Under the pieces are notes generated by a model that saw nothing but the letters and a program-made list of their open reading frames with translations, did no database searches and was not told the DNA's origin. The position numbers and the translations under genes are program-made. Below, piece by piece: positions 41,288 through 50,893 of a DNA stretch of 64,000 nucleotides (the stretch's first letter is position 1; every line of letters starts with the position of its first letter). The DNA is from Mycobacterium cookii (lineage in GTDB: Bacteria; Actinomycetota; Actinomycetes; Mycobacteriales; Mycobacteriaceae), in NCBI RefSeq assembly GCF_010727945.1, contig NZ_AP022569.1, positions 3,782,001-3,846,000 on the forward strand, written 5' to 3'.

Positions 41288-41320
41288 GTATGCGTATGCA
41301 GATGATACGCTCATGCATAC
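41288..41320. promoter_or_regulatory. Nested inverted repeats, candidate MarR operator
   Basis: An inner repeat gcgtat (41292-41297) / atacgc (41305-41310) and an outer repeat gtatgc (41288-41293) / gcatac (41315-41320). They lie between the divergent MarR and TIGR03086 genes, over the -35 zone of marR and the start codon of the other gene. This is where a MarR dimer would repress both. Confidence 0.55.
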
Positions 41321-41921
41321 TAATATAGACCTTCGCGCCCATCATCGAATTGCCGTACTCACTTCCGTGGACGTGGTCTCGTCCGTCACGCCCGACGATC
41401 TGTCCAGGTCGACGCCTTGTGCCGGCTGGAATCTCGCCGACCTGCTCGCCCACATGACGGCGCAGCACCGCGGCTTCACCGCCGCCGCACGCGGTCAGGG
41501 CGCCGATCTGGCGGTGTGGCAACCCGTTACCGTCGCCGCCGCCGTCGCCTCGGATCCCGCGGCAACCTATGCCGCGGCCGCCGCTGCCGTGCTCGAGGCG
41601 TTCGCCCACGACGGTGTGCTCGACGCGAACTTCGCGCTGCCGGATTTCGGGCCGGGAGCGACCTTCCCGGGGTCGATGGCGATCGGCTTCCACTTCATCG
41701 ATTACGTGGTGCACACCTGGGATGTCGCACGCACGGTGGGCCGGCCCGTCGATCTTCCAGACGACGTGATCGCCGCCGCGCTACCGCTGGCCTTCGCGGT
41801 GCCCGACGGAGATTTCCGTACGGGCTTCTTCGACCAGGCGATCCAGGCGACGGAATCGGGTGCCGACTTCGATCGAATCCTGACTCATCTTGGCCGCTCT
41901 CCCGAGTGGACGCCACGCTGA
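41313..41921 (+). CDS. TIGR03086 family metal-binding (DinB/maleylpyruvate isomerase-like) protein
   Basis: The 202-residue protein has the DinB-like four-helix layout with STPCAGWNLADLLAHMTAQH near residue 40 and FHFIDYVVHTWDVAR near residue 130, the expected metal-binding histidine regions of this actinobacterial family. Relatives include mycothiol-dependent enzymes; its own reaction is unknown. The ATG at 41313 lies inside the candidate operator. Its 3' end overlaps the convergent Rv0226c-like gene by 37 bases. Confidence 0.82.
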   Translation: MHTNIDLRAHHRIAVLTSVDVVSSVTPDDLSRSTPCAGWNLADLLAHMTAQHRGFTAAARGQGADLAVWQPVTVAAAVASDPAATYAAAAAAVLEAFAHDGVLDANFALPDFGPGATFPGSMAIGFHFIDYVVHTWDVARTVGRPVDLPDDVIAAALPLAFAVPDGDFRTGFFDQAIQATESGADFDRILTHLGRSPEWTPR

Positions 41922-43600
41922 CGCCTAACGGCGACGGCCATGCCCACGGCGCCGCCGGCCAGCATGGTCAGCCACGTCAGATGCGCGATGACGGCAGCCC
42001 GCCGCTTACCGGCCGTCGCCCCCGCCGTCGCGCCGCCGACCCGGTACAGCGCCAGGTCCCGACCGCGAGAGGCGACCGGGAGACGGTCCAATGTCGTTGC
42101 GGCCATACCCATCTCGCCGGGAGTGCCCAGCTCGACCACCACCCAACCCACGCCCGCGTCCCGAACGGCCTGCGGCTCAGCGCCCGTCAGCAGCAGCCGC
42201 TGCACGGCGCGGGCGTGGTTGCCCTCGCCGAGAACGGTGGTGCCTGCGATCGTCAAGTCACCGGTGCTCAGCACGTCGGCGCGCAGCCATCGCGGCAGCG
42301 GGTCCAGCACCGGTGCCGGCCCCGACCAAGCAAAGCGCCGCATGGTGTCGGCCGGCAGCACCGCAACCTCAGCGGGGTCGCGATTGATCGCCGCCGCCAC
42401 CGTCGCCCAGTCCGCCGGATAACGCACCGGCTCGACCTTTCCCGCTGCGCCCCAAGCCAAGTCGGGAAGCGACAGTATCAACGCGACGCAGCACACCGCC
42501 GCTGCTGCCGCGGGCCGCAACCAGCGCCGTAGCATCAGCACCGCACCGGCGCCGGCCAGGGCATAACCGGGCATCGCCAGGGCCACCCACTTCTGCCCGT
42601 CGCGAAGCACGCCCAGACCGGGCGCGGCATGCACAGCAGCATGCAGGACGGCCAATCCGGGGCCGGTCGCCATCGCGGCGGTGAGCACGACGGACACGCC
42701 CGCCAGCGCCAACAACGGCCAGGCCGCCCGATACCGCGATAGCGGAAATGCCCCAAGAAAGACCGCGGTCAGTAGCACCGAAGCTGACATGACGGCGAAA
42801 AGCGTTGCCCGCGAACCCAGTACGGCATCGCCGTTCCAGATTCCACCGAGGCTGGCCAGGCTGCCCAGCGTGCCCAGGCCGGGCTCGGCGCGGGCCGCGA
42901 ATGCGGCGACGTCCGGAACGTGCGCCCAGATGTGATCGACCGACGACAAGCCCAGCATCGCCGAGGTCAGCCACGGCAGCGCCGCCGCGACGGCGATACC
43001 CGACGCGGCAATGGCGCACATCCGACGCGAAACCCCGTCACCCGGCACCGCTACGCACACCACCGCGACGGTCGCGGCCAGGAGTAACCCCGTCGGTGTC
43101 AGCCCGGCCAGTGCGATCCAGAACGCCAAACCGAAAAAGCCACTCCAGGAGCCACTTTCAGCCGATCGCAACGTCAGCATCGTCGTCGCCACCCACGGCA
43201 GGCAGCCGTAGCCGAGCAGCAGACTCCAATGTCCCTGCAGCAGGCGTTCGCCGACATAGGGATTCCAGACCGCCAGCGTGGTCGCCACCAACTGGCCGCC
43301 CACGCCGGATTCCGGTACGACCGTCGCGACCAGCCGGGCCGCGCCCCAACCGGCCAGCCACAGCCCGGCGACGAGCAGGGCTTTCACCACGATGCCGCCG
43401 TCGATGCAGCGCGAAGCCACCGCTACCGCGAAATCCTGTGGTGTGGCCCGGGGAGCCGAAATCAGCCCGAGGGCGCTATCTGAGAGGTACGACCGCGGCG
43501 TCGACACCGCGTCGCGCAGCAACAGATAACCGGGCGCGAGCAATGGCCCGATCACCAGCAGCGCCAGCGCCAGCGCGTAGCCGGGGCGGGACCACCGCAC
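41885..43600 (-). CDS. Conserved polytopic membrane protein (Rv0226c-like)
   Basis: The 571-residue protein has many hydrophobic segments across the first 380 residues and a C-terminal soluble part, a layout seen in GT-C-like envelope proteins, though no catalytic motif is certain. Rv0226c (about 576 residues) has the same neighbours. The ATG at 43600 lies 12 bases after the stop of the upstream DUF3068 gene on the same strand, so the two are probably cotranscribed. Function is unknown; an envelope glycoconjugate role is suggested only by context. Confidence 0.8.
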   Translation of the reverse strand: MRWSRPGYALALALLVIGPLLAPGYLLLRDAVSTPRSYLSDSALGLISAPRATPQDFAVAVASRCIDGGIVVKALLVAGLWLAGWGAARLVATVVPESGVGGQLVATTLAVWNPYVGERLLQGHWSLLLGYGCLPWVATTMLTLRSAESGSWSGFFGLAFWIALAGLTPTGLLLAATVAVVCVAVPGDGVSRRMCAIAASGIAVAAALPWLTSAMLGLSSVDHIWAHVPDVAAFAARAEPGLGTLGSLASLGGIWNGDAVLGSRATLFAVMSASVLLTAVFLGAFPLSRYRAAWPLLALAGVSVVLTAAMATGPGLAVLHAAVHAAPGLGVLRDGQKWVALAMPGYALAGAGAVLMLRRWLRPAAAAAVCCVALILSLPDLAWGAAGKVEPVRYPADWATVAAAINRDPAEVAVLPADTMRRFAWSGPAPVLDPLPRWLRADVLSTGDLTIAGTTVLGEGNHARAVQRLLLTGAEPQAVRDAGVGWVVVELGTPGEMGMAATTLDRLPVASRGRDLALYRVGGATAGATAGKRRAAVIAHLTWLTMLAGGAVGMAVAVRRQRGVHSGERPR

Positions 43601-43612
43601 GTGACTGGCTAG

Positions 43613-44842
43613 CTAAGACTCTGAACCCGACGAGCCCTCGCCGGACTCGCGTTGAACGTCCTTGGGCGGTGTCGGAAGTTTCTCGGTGACGGCTTCGGCG
43701 CCGGGCACCCGCTCACGCTCGACCGGTGGCTCACCGCGACCGAAGAAACCGTGGTCGCCGTCCACCGAGCCCGGTTCGGACAACGCCGTCTCGGTGCGCA
43801 GACTGAACGAGCCGAGCAGCAGGCCGCCGATCAGCGCGACCACGCCGGCCGCGGTGAACGTGATCGGCAGCACCCGCGACCACAACGCCAACCGGTCGCG
43901 CTCGTTGCGCGCCGCGTTCACCTGCGATTCGACACTCTCCTCATTGGAGGTGATCTTGTAGTCGACCACCGTCACCTCGGGCTTCAGCGCATCGCGGGCG
44001 AAGTACTGGTTGACCCGCTCTTGCTGCTTGACGATCGTGCCCGATTCCGGGTCGACCCAGAACGTCCGTTGCGCCGCGTAGTAGCGGGTCATGGTGATCT
44101 TCTCTTCCGGATCGCCCGGCACATCCCACTTCGACGCGGTTTCGGTGACCTTGCTGTCCTCGTCGTTGGCGTACAGCGACGGGTATCTGATCGGCTCGGT
44201 CAGCTTGCCGTCGGCGTCGTAGCCCACGTCCTGGGTGAACTTGTACGCGGTCAGTCCGTTGACGTCTTCCTCACCGGTGTAGTTGGCGTCGAAGGCTTTT
44301 TGCGCGATCGGGTCGAAGTAGGGATAGCTGCGCTTCTCGGCGTGGAACGGGAACCGATAGGACAGCCCGTCGTGTGGCAGCGCGATGTTGGTGGCCGGGT
44401 TCTCGTCGTTGAATGTGCGCGGCTTCTGCACGGCGCCGCCCGGATGGGTGTCGTCGGACACCGCCGATGCCGTTTTGCGGTTCAGGGAGACGGTGTCCAC
44501 CAGCGCCAGCAGCAGGCCGGAGTCCTTCTGCTTGTCGCTGCGCCGAACCGAGGTGCCTACCTGAAGGGTGACGACGTCTGCGTTGGCGGGGGACTCGACG
44601 TCGATCTGCTGCTGAGACACCAGCGGCACGTTCTTGTTGACCACCAATTTCATGGTGGCCATCGAACCGGGGTCCATCGCGGTGCCGGTGCCCTCACTGA
44701 TCAGTGTGGAGTCCAGATTGAGCGGAATCTTGGTGATCCTGCTGCCGGTGTAGGTCCACAACAGCAGCGCGGCGATCAACAACGCAGCTCCGAGCCCCAT
44801 GATCCCGCACGCGGCCATCCGCAACATGACTGCTCGGTTCAC
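43613..44842 (-). CDS. DUF3068 (PorA-family) membrane protein (Rv0227c-like)
   Basis: The 409-residue protein has an N-terminal membrane segment (about 8-30), a long extracytoplasmic region with PHDGLSYRFPFHAEKRSYPY, a second membrane segment near 330-352 and a charged C-terminal tail. The family is DUF3068, sometimes labelled porin PorA. GTG at 44842 was chosen because a perfect AAGGAGGT stands 9-10 bases upstream; an ATG 15 bases downstream is possible. It likely forms a transcript with the Rv0226c-like gene. Confidence 0.82.
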   Translation of the reverse strand: MNRAVMLRMAACGIMGLGAALLIAALLLWTYTGSRITKIPLNLDSTLISEGTGTAMDPGSMATMKLVVNKNVPLVSQQQIDVESPANADVVTLQVGTSVRRSDKQKDSGLLLALVDTVSLNRKTASAVSDDTHPGGAVQKPRTFNDENPATNIALPHDGLSYRFPFHAEKRSYPYFDPIAQKAFDANYTGEEDVNGLTAYKFTQDVGYDADGKLTEPIRYPSLYANDEDSKVTETASKWDVPGDPEEKITMTRYYAAQRTFWVDPESGTIVKQQERVNQYFARDALKPEVTVVDYKITSNEESVESQVNAARNERDRLALWSRVLPITFTAAGVVALIGGLLLGSFSLRTETALSEPGSVDGDHGFFGRGEPPVERERVPGAEAVTEKLPTPPKDVQRESGEGSSGSES

Positions 44843-44991
44843 GTTGCCGTGACCTCCTTCTGGTCTCTTTCGGTTCAGGCCACCGACCCCGTTCCGCTCC
44901 GAACCGTCGCGACCTGCGGTTCTAGCCACCGCGATGCCGCAGCGAAGCAAAACTCGTTCGACCCTAACAGCATTATTTAAGGTCGCGTTTT

Positions 44992-46215
44992 ATGTCCTCG
45001 GGTGGGCAAATCGGCCGTACCCGATTTGCCGGACCGCCCGTGACGGGCAGACTGTTTGGGATGGACGAGCAGGTGGGAGGGACACGTAGCTTCCTGCCCG
45101 CCGTGGAAGGTATGCGGGCCTGCGCGGCCCTCGGGGTCGTGGTCACCCACGTGGCTTTCGAGACCGGGCACTCCGCCGGCGTCGACGGCCGGTTGTTCGG
45201 CCGGTTCGATCTGGCCGTTGCGGTGTTCTTCGCGCTGTCGGGCTTCCTGTTGTGGCGCAGCCACGCGGCGGCGGCGCGCGGCCTGGCTCCGCGGCCGGCC
45301 ACCGGACATTATCTGCGTTCCCGGGTGGTCCGCATCATGCCGGCCTACCTGGTGGCGGTCGTGGTGATCCTGACCCTGCTGCCCGACGGCAATCACGCGA
45401 GTCTGACGGTGTGGCTGGCGAATCTGACGCTCACCCAGGTGTACGTGCCGCTGACGTTGACCGCGGGCCTGACGCAGATGTGGAGCCTGTCGGTGGAGGT
45501 CAGTTTCTATCTCGCGTTGCCGATCCTGGCGATGCTGGCCACCCGGCTGCCGGTACGCGGCCGAGTGCCGGCGATCGCCGCGCTGGCTGTCGCGAGCTTG
45601 TTGTGGGGCTGGATTCCGTTCGGCGCACCGCCCGGGTTGAATCCGCTGACCTGGCCGCCGGCGTTCTTCTCCTGGTTCGCAGCAGGGATGCTGCTGGCCG
45701 AATGGGTGCACAGCCCGATCGGTTGGCCGCATCGGTTGGCGCGACACCGGGTCTTGATGGCCGTGGTCGTGGTGGCGGCATATCTGGTGGCCGCTTCACC
45801 GCTGGCCGGGCCGCCCGGTCTGGTGCCCAGCAGCGCCGCTCAGTTCACCGTCAAGACCGCGATGGGCGCTCTGGTGGCGCTGGGCCTGGTCGCCCCGCTG
45901 GTGTTGGACCGCCCCGACAGCAGCTACCGGCTGTTGGGCAGTGCCCCGATGGTGACGTTGGGACGCTGGTCCTACGGGATCTTCATCTGGCATCTTGCCG
46001 CAATGACGATGGTGTTCCCGGTGATCGGCCAGTTCTCGTTCAACGGACACATGGTCGAGGTTCTGACGTTGACGGTGCTCTTCAGCATCGCGATCGCCGC
46101 GGTCAGCTACGCACTCGTCGAATCACCATGCCGGGAAGCGTTGCGGCGCTGGGAAAAACGCGAGAAGAAACAGCCCGCCGCTACCCTGCGTCAAGAAGAC
46201 GCAATCGCGCCATGA
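44992..46215 (+). CDS. Membrane acyltransferase, OafA/YrhL type (Rv0228-like)
   Basis: The 407-residue integral membrane protein is an acyltransferase family 3 member: FLPAVEGMRACAALGVVVTH holds the N-terminal catalytic-His region, with RSRVVRIMPAYL and about ten hydrophobic segments. It would transfer an acyl group to an envelope sugar or lipid. The length equals Rv0228. A shorter start at 45061 (MDEQVGG) is possible. The 149-base gap to the divergent DUF3068 gene shows no clear motif apart from the latter's ribosome binding site. The 3' end overlaps a convergent CoA ligase gene by 35 bases. Confidence 0.85.
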   Translation: MSSGGQIGRTRFAGPPVTGRLFGMDEQVGGTRSFLPAVEGMRACAALGVVVTHVAFETGHSAGVDGRLFGRFDLAVAVFFALSGFLLWRSHAAAARGLAPRPATGHYLRSRVVRIMPAYLVAVVVILTLLPDGNHASLTVWLANLTLTQVYVPLTLTAGLTQMWSLSVEVSFYLALPILAMLATRLPVRGRVPAIAALAVASLLWGWIPFGAPPGLNPLTWPPAFFSWFAAGMLLAEWVHSPIGWPHRLARHRVLMAVVVVAAYLVAASPLAGPPGLVPSSAAQFTVKTAMGALVALGLVAPLVLDRPDSSYRLLGSAPMVTLGRWSYGIFIWHLAAMTMVFPVIGQFSFNGHMVEVLTLTVLFSIAIAAVSYALVESPCREALRRWEKREKKQPAATLRQEDAIAP

Positions 46216-47647
46216 TCTCCTCGCGGACCGCTGAGCGGCGCGCCTTACCGGCGTCATCGCGCAGCGGGGTGTCGACGAACTCGACGGTGACCGGCACCTT
46301 GTAGCCGGCGATGCGGCCGCGCAGGAAATCCTGCACCGCCTGCTCGTCCAGCGGCGATCCGGCGTGCACGAGGGCGTACGGCACCTGCCCCAAATCCTCG
46401 TGGGGCACCCCAACAACCAAGCAGGACAACACATCCGGATGCTCAGCCAGGGCGCTCTCGATTTCGGCCGGGTACACGTTGCGGCCGCCGACAGTGAACA
46501 TGTCGACCCGGCGGTCGGAGATGTACAGAAATCCGTCGGCGTCGAAGTAGCCGAGATCACCCAGCGAATCCCAGCCGTCGCGCGACTTCGCGGTGGCGCC
46601 GACGTAGCGATACGTCGGCGCACTACCCGGGCTGGGCCGCATGTAGATCTCGCCGACCTCACCGGGTTCGCACGGGTTGCCGTCATCGTCGAGCACCTTC
46701 ATCTCGCCGGCGACCACGATGCCGACCGACCCACGGTGGGCCAGCCACTGGTCGCCGGAGATGAACGTCAACGCCTGTAATTCGGTGCCGCCGTACAGCT
46801 CCCACACCACCTCGGGGCCCAGCAGGTCGATCCAGGCTTGCTTGACGGCGGGCGGGCACGGCGCGCCGAGGTGCCAGAACCGCCGAATCGACGACAGATC
46901 ATAGGAATCCGGCTCGGCGTGATAGACCGGCAGCGTCCGCTGCATGATGGTCGGCACCGTCGTCAAGAAGGTGACGCCGTGCTCGGTGATCAAGCGGAGA
47001 AACTGGTGCGGGTCGAATCGGCTCATCAACACCAGGTGGTGGCGCATCAGCAGCGCGATGGTCGCGGTGGTGAAGCCGGTGTTGTGCGACAGCGGAACCG
47101 GCATCAAGGTGGTGTCACCCTCTTGGGCCCCCAGCGGATAGCCGATCGCGGCGGGGATGCGGCTGTCGCCACCGGACTCGATCAGCTTGGGCCTGCCGGT
47201 GCTGCCGCCGGAGCCCATCGCTTTCCACACCGGCGACACCGCCTCGGGCAACGGCTCGTCGGACAACTCCGGATCGGGAATGAAACCAGCAGGCACGGCG
47301 GGTATTTCGGCATGCTGACGCCCCACCAGCAAGGCTGGCGGCCGTAGATCAAGCAGGCCCTGCAACTCCGCGTCGGGCAGCCGCGCGGACAGCGGCTGGG
47401 GCACCGCGCCCAGTTTCCAGCACGCAACCGCGGCCTGGATCCATTCAATCGAATTCGGCAGCACCATGGTGACGTAGTCGCCGACGCCCACGCCGAGCGC
47501 GGCGTAGGCCCGCGCCAGCCGGTTGGTGGACCGGTCGAGTTCGGCGCGGGTCAGCGTGCGTCCGTCGCATGTGACCGCGGGCTCGTCGGGCGCGAGCGCG
47601 GCCAGCGCGGAGATCTGAGTGCCGATCGGTGGAATCGGTTCGGTCAC
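46181..47647 (-). CDS. Acyl-CoA synthetase (adenylate-forming)
   Basis: The 488-residue enzyme has the nucleotide motif GSGGSTGRPKLIES (a variant of SGTTGxPK), YGGTELQAL, and the hinge region SDRRVDMFTVGGRNVYPAEIE. A catalytic Lys lies in DAGKARRSAV. It activates an unknown acid to a CoA ester. The GTG start overlaps the php stop (GTGA), so the two are translationally coupled. M. tuberculosis has Rv0229c in this place, so the ligase is an insertion or replacement. Confidence 0.85.
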   Translation of the reverse strand: MTEPIPPIGTQISALAALAPDEPAVTCDGRTLTRAELDRSTNRLARAYAALGVGVGDYVTMVLPNSIEWIQAAVACWKLGAVPQPLSARLPDAELQGLLDLRPPALLVGRQHAEIPAVPAGFIPDPELSDEPLPEAVSPVWKAMGSGGSTGRPKLIESGGDSRIPAAIGYPLGAQEGDTTLMPVPLSHNTGFTTATIALLMRHHLVLMSRFDPHQFLRLITEHGVTFLTTVPTIMQRTLPVYHAEPDSYDLSSIRRFWHLGAPCPPAVKQAWIDLLGPEVVWELYGGTELQALTFISGDQWLAHRGSVGIVVAGEMKVLDDDGNPCEPGEVGEIYMRPSPGSAPTYRYVGATAKSRDGWDSLGDLGYFDADGFLYISDRRVDMFTVGGRNVYPAEIESALAEHPDVLSCLVVGVPHEDLGQVPYALVHAGSPLDEQAVQDFLRGRIAGYKVPVTVEFVDTPLRDDAGKARRSAVREEIMARLRLLDAG

Positions 47648-48624
47648 GAGTAGGCGCCCTGTCGCTCGAAGATGCGGCGCGGGTTGTCGACCAGCATGGT
47701 GTGCAGCTGCTCGTCGGTCACGCCGCGCTGCTTGAGCGCGGGGATGACGTCGTTGTGGATGTGCAGGTAATTCCAGTTCGGCATGACCTGCGACACCAAC
47801 TCGTCGGGCAGCGCGTCGAAATAACAGTTGGCGTCGTGGGACAACACCATCTTGTCGGCGTGCCCGCGCTCACACATCTGCGCGACGATGTTCACCCGGT
47901 CTTCGAACGGCGAGATCGCGTCGATGCCGAACCGATCCATCCCGAGGTAGGAGCCGGCGGCGATGAGCTCCTCGAGGTAGCCGATGTCGGTGCTGTCGCC
48001 GGAGTGCCCGATGACCACCCGGCTGAGGTCGACACCCTCCTCTTCGAAGATGCGCTGCTGCTCCAGCCCGCGCCGCAAACCGGCGTGGGTGTGCGTCGAG
48101 ATCGGTACGCCGGTGCGCTTATGCGCCTGGGCGACCGCCCGCAGCACCCGCTCGACTCCCGGCGTGACGCCGGGAGCGTCGGTGGCGCACTTGAGGATCC
48201 CGGCCTTGATGCCGGTGTCGGCGATGCCTTCTTCGATGTCGCGGACGAACATGTCGGTCATCACTTCCGGGCCACCCAGCTCCGCGCCGGGGCCGAGGTA
48301 GTGGAAAGCGAACGGCACGTCATTGTAGGTGTAGAGCCCGGTGGCGACGACGATCTTCAGGTCGGTTCCCGCGGCGACGCGGGCGATGCGCGGGATGTAG
48401 CGGCCCAACCCGATCACGGTGAGGTCGACGATGGTGTCCACGCCGCGCGACTTCAGCTCGTTGAGCCGGGCGATGGCGTCGTTGACCCGCTTGTCTTCGT
48501 CGCCCCACGCCTCTGGGTAGTTCAGCGCGATCTCGGTGGTCATGATGAACACGTGCTCATGCATGAGCGTGACGCCGATGTCAGCGGTATTGATAGGTCC
48601 CTGAGCGGTATTCAGTAACGACAC
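47644..48624 (-). CDS. php: Phosphotriesterase-like lactonase (Rv0230c)
   Basis: The 326-residue metalloenzyme has the first metal pair H22 and H24 in TLMHEHVF, the bridging carboxylated Lys in GILKCATD, then STHTHAG, VIGHSGD and LSHDAN for the remaining ligands. The length is identical to M. tuberculosis Php. This branch hydrolyses lactones, including acyl-homoserine lactones, more readily than organophosphates. Start is GTG at 48624. It precedes an acyl-CoA synthetase with a 4-base overlap, which suggests that the opened hydroxy acid may be passed to CoA (inference). Confidence 0.92.
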   Translation of the reverse strand: MSLLNTAQGPINTADIGVTLMHEHVFIMTTEIALNYPEAWGDEDKRVNDAIARLNELKSRGVDTIVDLTVIGLGRYIPRIARVAAGTDLKIVVATGLYTYNDVPFAFHYLGPGAELGGPEVMTDMFVRDIEEGIADTGIKAGILKCATDAPGVTPGVERVLRAVAQAHKRTGVPISTHTHAGLRRGLEQQRIFEEEGVDLSRVVIGHSGDSTDIGYLEELIAAGSYLGMDRFGIDAISPFEDRVNIVAQMCERGHADKMVLSHDANCYFDALPDELVSQVMPNWNYLHIHNDVIPALKQRGVTDEQLHTMLVDNPRRIFERQGAYS

Positions 48625-48674
48625 GTAGCCGATGCTATGACTCCGAAGGTGTGAGTTCGTTCGGATTCGGTAAC

Positions 48675-48688
48675 CTCAATCCCTTGAG
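48675..48688. promoter_or_regulatory. Inverted repeat in the php / tetR intergenic region
   Basis: ctcaa-tccc-ttgag: 5-base arms around 4 bases, between divergent php and the TetR gene. It is a possible TetR operator; evidence is position and symmetry only. Confidence 0.3.
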
Positions 48689-48742
48689 AAGTGATGTGGC
48701 TCACACTAAGGTGACCCGTGGTCATCCAGCGGAGGAGGCCTG

Positions 48743-49438
48743 ATGCCAACGGTGACATGGGCCCGCGTCGACCCGGCGCGGCGCGCGGCGGTGATCGAGG
48801 CCGCCGAGGCGGAATTCGGGGCGCACGGCTTCTCGGGCGGCAGCCTGAACGTGATCGCGCGGCGTGCAGGCGTCGCCAAAGGCAGTCTGTTTCAATACTT
48901 TGCCGACAAGCGCGACCTCTACGGCTTCATCGCCGACGTGGTCAGCCAGCGGGTGCGGACGTACATGGAAGAGCGGATCCGCCAGCTCGATCCGAGCCGC
49001 CCCTTCTTCGACTTCCTGACCGACTGGCTGGACGTGTGGGTGGCCTACTTCGCCGACCATCCGCACGAGCGCGCCCTGCACGCGGCGGCGACCCTGGAGG
49101 TCGACACCGACGCCCGCATCAGCGTGCGCAGCGTCATCCACCGCCACTACCTGGAAGTGCTGCGGCCGTTGGTCCGCGATGCGCAAGTTCGCGGCGACTT
49201 CCGCACAGACGCCGACATCGAGGCGATGTTGTCGCTGCTGATGCTGATCTTTCCGCATCTGGCACTGGCCCCCTACATGCGCGGCATGGACCCGGTACTG
49301 GGCCTCGACGAACCCACCCCAGAGCAGCCGGCACTAGCGGTACGCAGACTCGTCGCCGTGTTGGCCGCAGCGTTTGCTGAAACACACTCGACGACAAGAG
49401 AATTCAGCCAGCCCGACATTCGTCGAGATCGACACTAG
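48743..49438 (+). CDS. TetR family transcriptional regulator (Rv0232-like)
   Basis: The 231-residue protein has a TetR helix-turn-helix (AHGFSGGSLNVIARRAGVAK, then GSLFQYFADKRDLY) and a ligand domain. Rv0232 (229 residues) is the positional match. GGAGG precedes the ATG. It is divergent from php and its CoA ligase, which are the obvious targets. Rv0231 (fadE4) is missing between php and this gene. Confidence 0.88.
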   Translation: MPTVTWARVDPARRAAVIEAAEAEFGAHGFSGGSLNVIARRAGVAKGSLFQYFADKRDLYGFIADVVSQRVRTYMEERIRQLDPSRPFFDFLTDWLDVWVAYFADHPHERALHAAATLEVDTDARISVRSVIHRHYLEVLRPLVRDAQVRGDFRTDADIEAMLSLLMLIFPHLALAPYMRGMDPVLGLDEPTPEQPALAVRRLVAVLAAAFAETHSTTREFSQPDIRRDRH

Positions 49439-49490
49439 CGCGGGAAAGGTCGAGAAGCATCCACGCTGGCGTCGATTTCGGCACTCGCCG

Positions 49491-50867
49491 CTAGCCCACC
49501 CAGACGGTCTTGGCGTTGCAGAACGCCCGGATGCCGAGGCCGGCGAGCTCGCGACCGTAGCCGGATCGCTTGACGCCGCCGAACCCGAGCTCGGGGTAGG
49601 ACACCGTCATCCCGTTGATGAAGACCTGCCCGGCCTCGATGTCGGCGATGAAGCGCTCCTGCTCGGCTTCGTCGTTGGTCCAGGCGTTGGACCCCAACCC
49701 GAACGTGGTCGCGTTCGCGATCTCGATGGCTTCGTCGATGTCGGCGGCGCGGTACATCGAGGCGACCGGACCGAAAACCTCTTCGGTGTACAGCGCCATG
49801 TCCTTGGTGATGTCGGTGACCACGGTCGGCGGGTAGAACCAGCCGGGCTGATCGGGCTTCTTGCCGCCGAGGCGAACCTTCGCGCCCGCGGCGACGGCAT
49901 CGTCGACCTGCTTGGCGATCTCGTCACGGCCGGACTCGGTGGCCAGCGGACCCACATCGGTGTCCGGGTCGGTCGGGTCGCCCACCTTCAACGCCTGCAT
50001 CTTCTCGACGAACTTGTCGACGAACGCGTCGTAGATGTCGGTGTGCACGATGAATCGCTTGGCGGCGATACAGGATTGGCCGTTGTTCTGCACCCGGGCG
50101 GTGACCGCCGTTTTGACGGCCTCGTCGAGGTCGACTGACGGCATCACGATGAACGGGTCGCTGCCTCCCAGTTCCATCACGGTGGGTTTGATCTCGTCGC
50201 CGCAGATCGCGGCGACCGACTGCCCGGCCGGTTCGCTGCCGGTCAGCGTGGCTGCTTTGACCCGCGGATCGCGCAGGATGGCCTCGACGGCGCTGGACGA
50301 CACCAGCAACGTCTGGAAACAGTCCGCGGGGAATCCGCCCCGTGCGATGACGTCGGACAGGTACAGCGCTGACTGCGGAACGTTGGAGGCGTGCTTGAGC
50401 AGCCCGACGTTGCCGGCCATCAGCGCAGGGGCGGCGAACCGGACGGCCTGCCAGAGCGGGAAGTTCCACGGCATCACCGCTAGCACCACGCCGAGCGGCT
50501 GCCAGCGGGTGTACGCCCTTTTCGCTCCGACCTTGGACGCCTCGGCCGGCTCGTCGGCCAGCAGCTTCTCGGCGTTCTCGGCGTAGTAGCGAAAACCCTT
50601 GGCGCACTTGAGCGCTTCACCCTTGGCGGACTTGAGGGTCTTGCCCATCTCAAGGGTCATCATCGCGCCGACTTCGTCGGCTTCCTTCTCGAGAAGGTCG
50701 GCGGTGGCGTTTGCCCACTCGGCGCGCTGGGCAAAGGTAGTGGAATGGTGGTAATCGAGGAAGCGCTCGTGAGCGCGGGCGATTGCGGCGTCGACTTCGC
50801 TGTCCGTGGCGGCGGTGAAGGTTTTGACCGTCTCGCCGGTGGCCGGGTTGATGGTGGCGATGGGCAC
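49491..50867 (-). CDS. gabD1: Succinate-semialdehyde dehydrogenase (NADP) GabD1
   Basis: The 458-residue enzyme starts MPIATINPATGETVKTF and has general base E232 in MELGGSDPF and nucleophile C266 in GQSCIAAKRF. Length and wording fit mycobacterial GabD1 (Rv0234c). It oxidises succinate semialdehyde to succinate, part of the alpha-ketoglutarate decarboxylase / GABA route into the TCA cycle. It is divergent from an acetolactate synthase gene with 80 bases between starts; a perfect palindrome lies in that gap. Confidence 0.9.
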   Translation of the reverse strand: MPIATINPATGETVKTFTAATDSEVDAAIARAHERFLDYHHSTTFAQRAEWANATADLLEKEADEVGAMMTLEMGKTLKSAKGEALKCAKGFRYYAENAEKLLADEPAEASKVGAKRAYTRWQPLGVVLAVMPWNFPLWQAVRFAAPALMAGNVGLLKHASNVPQSALYLSDVIARGGFPADCFQTLLVSSSAVEAILRDPRVKAATLTGSEPAGQSVAAICGDEIKPTVMELGGSDPFIVMPSVDLDEAVKTAVTARVQNNGQSCIAAKRFIVHTDIYDAFVDKFVEKMQALKVGDPTDPDTDVGPLATESGRDEIAKQVDDAVAAGAKVRLGGKKPDQPGWFYPPTVVTDITKDMALYTEEVFGPVASMYRAADIDEAIEIANATTFGLGSNAWTNDEAEQERFIADIEAGQVFINGMTVSYPELGFGGVKRSGYGRELAGLGIRAFCNAKTVWVG

Positions 50868-50893
50868 GCTGACATCCTTCGATTGCGATAGTT

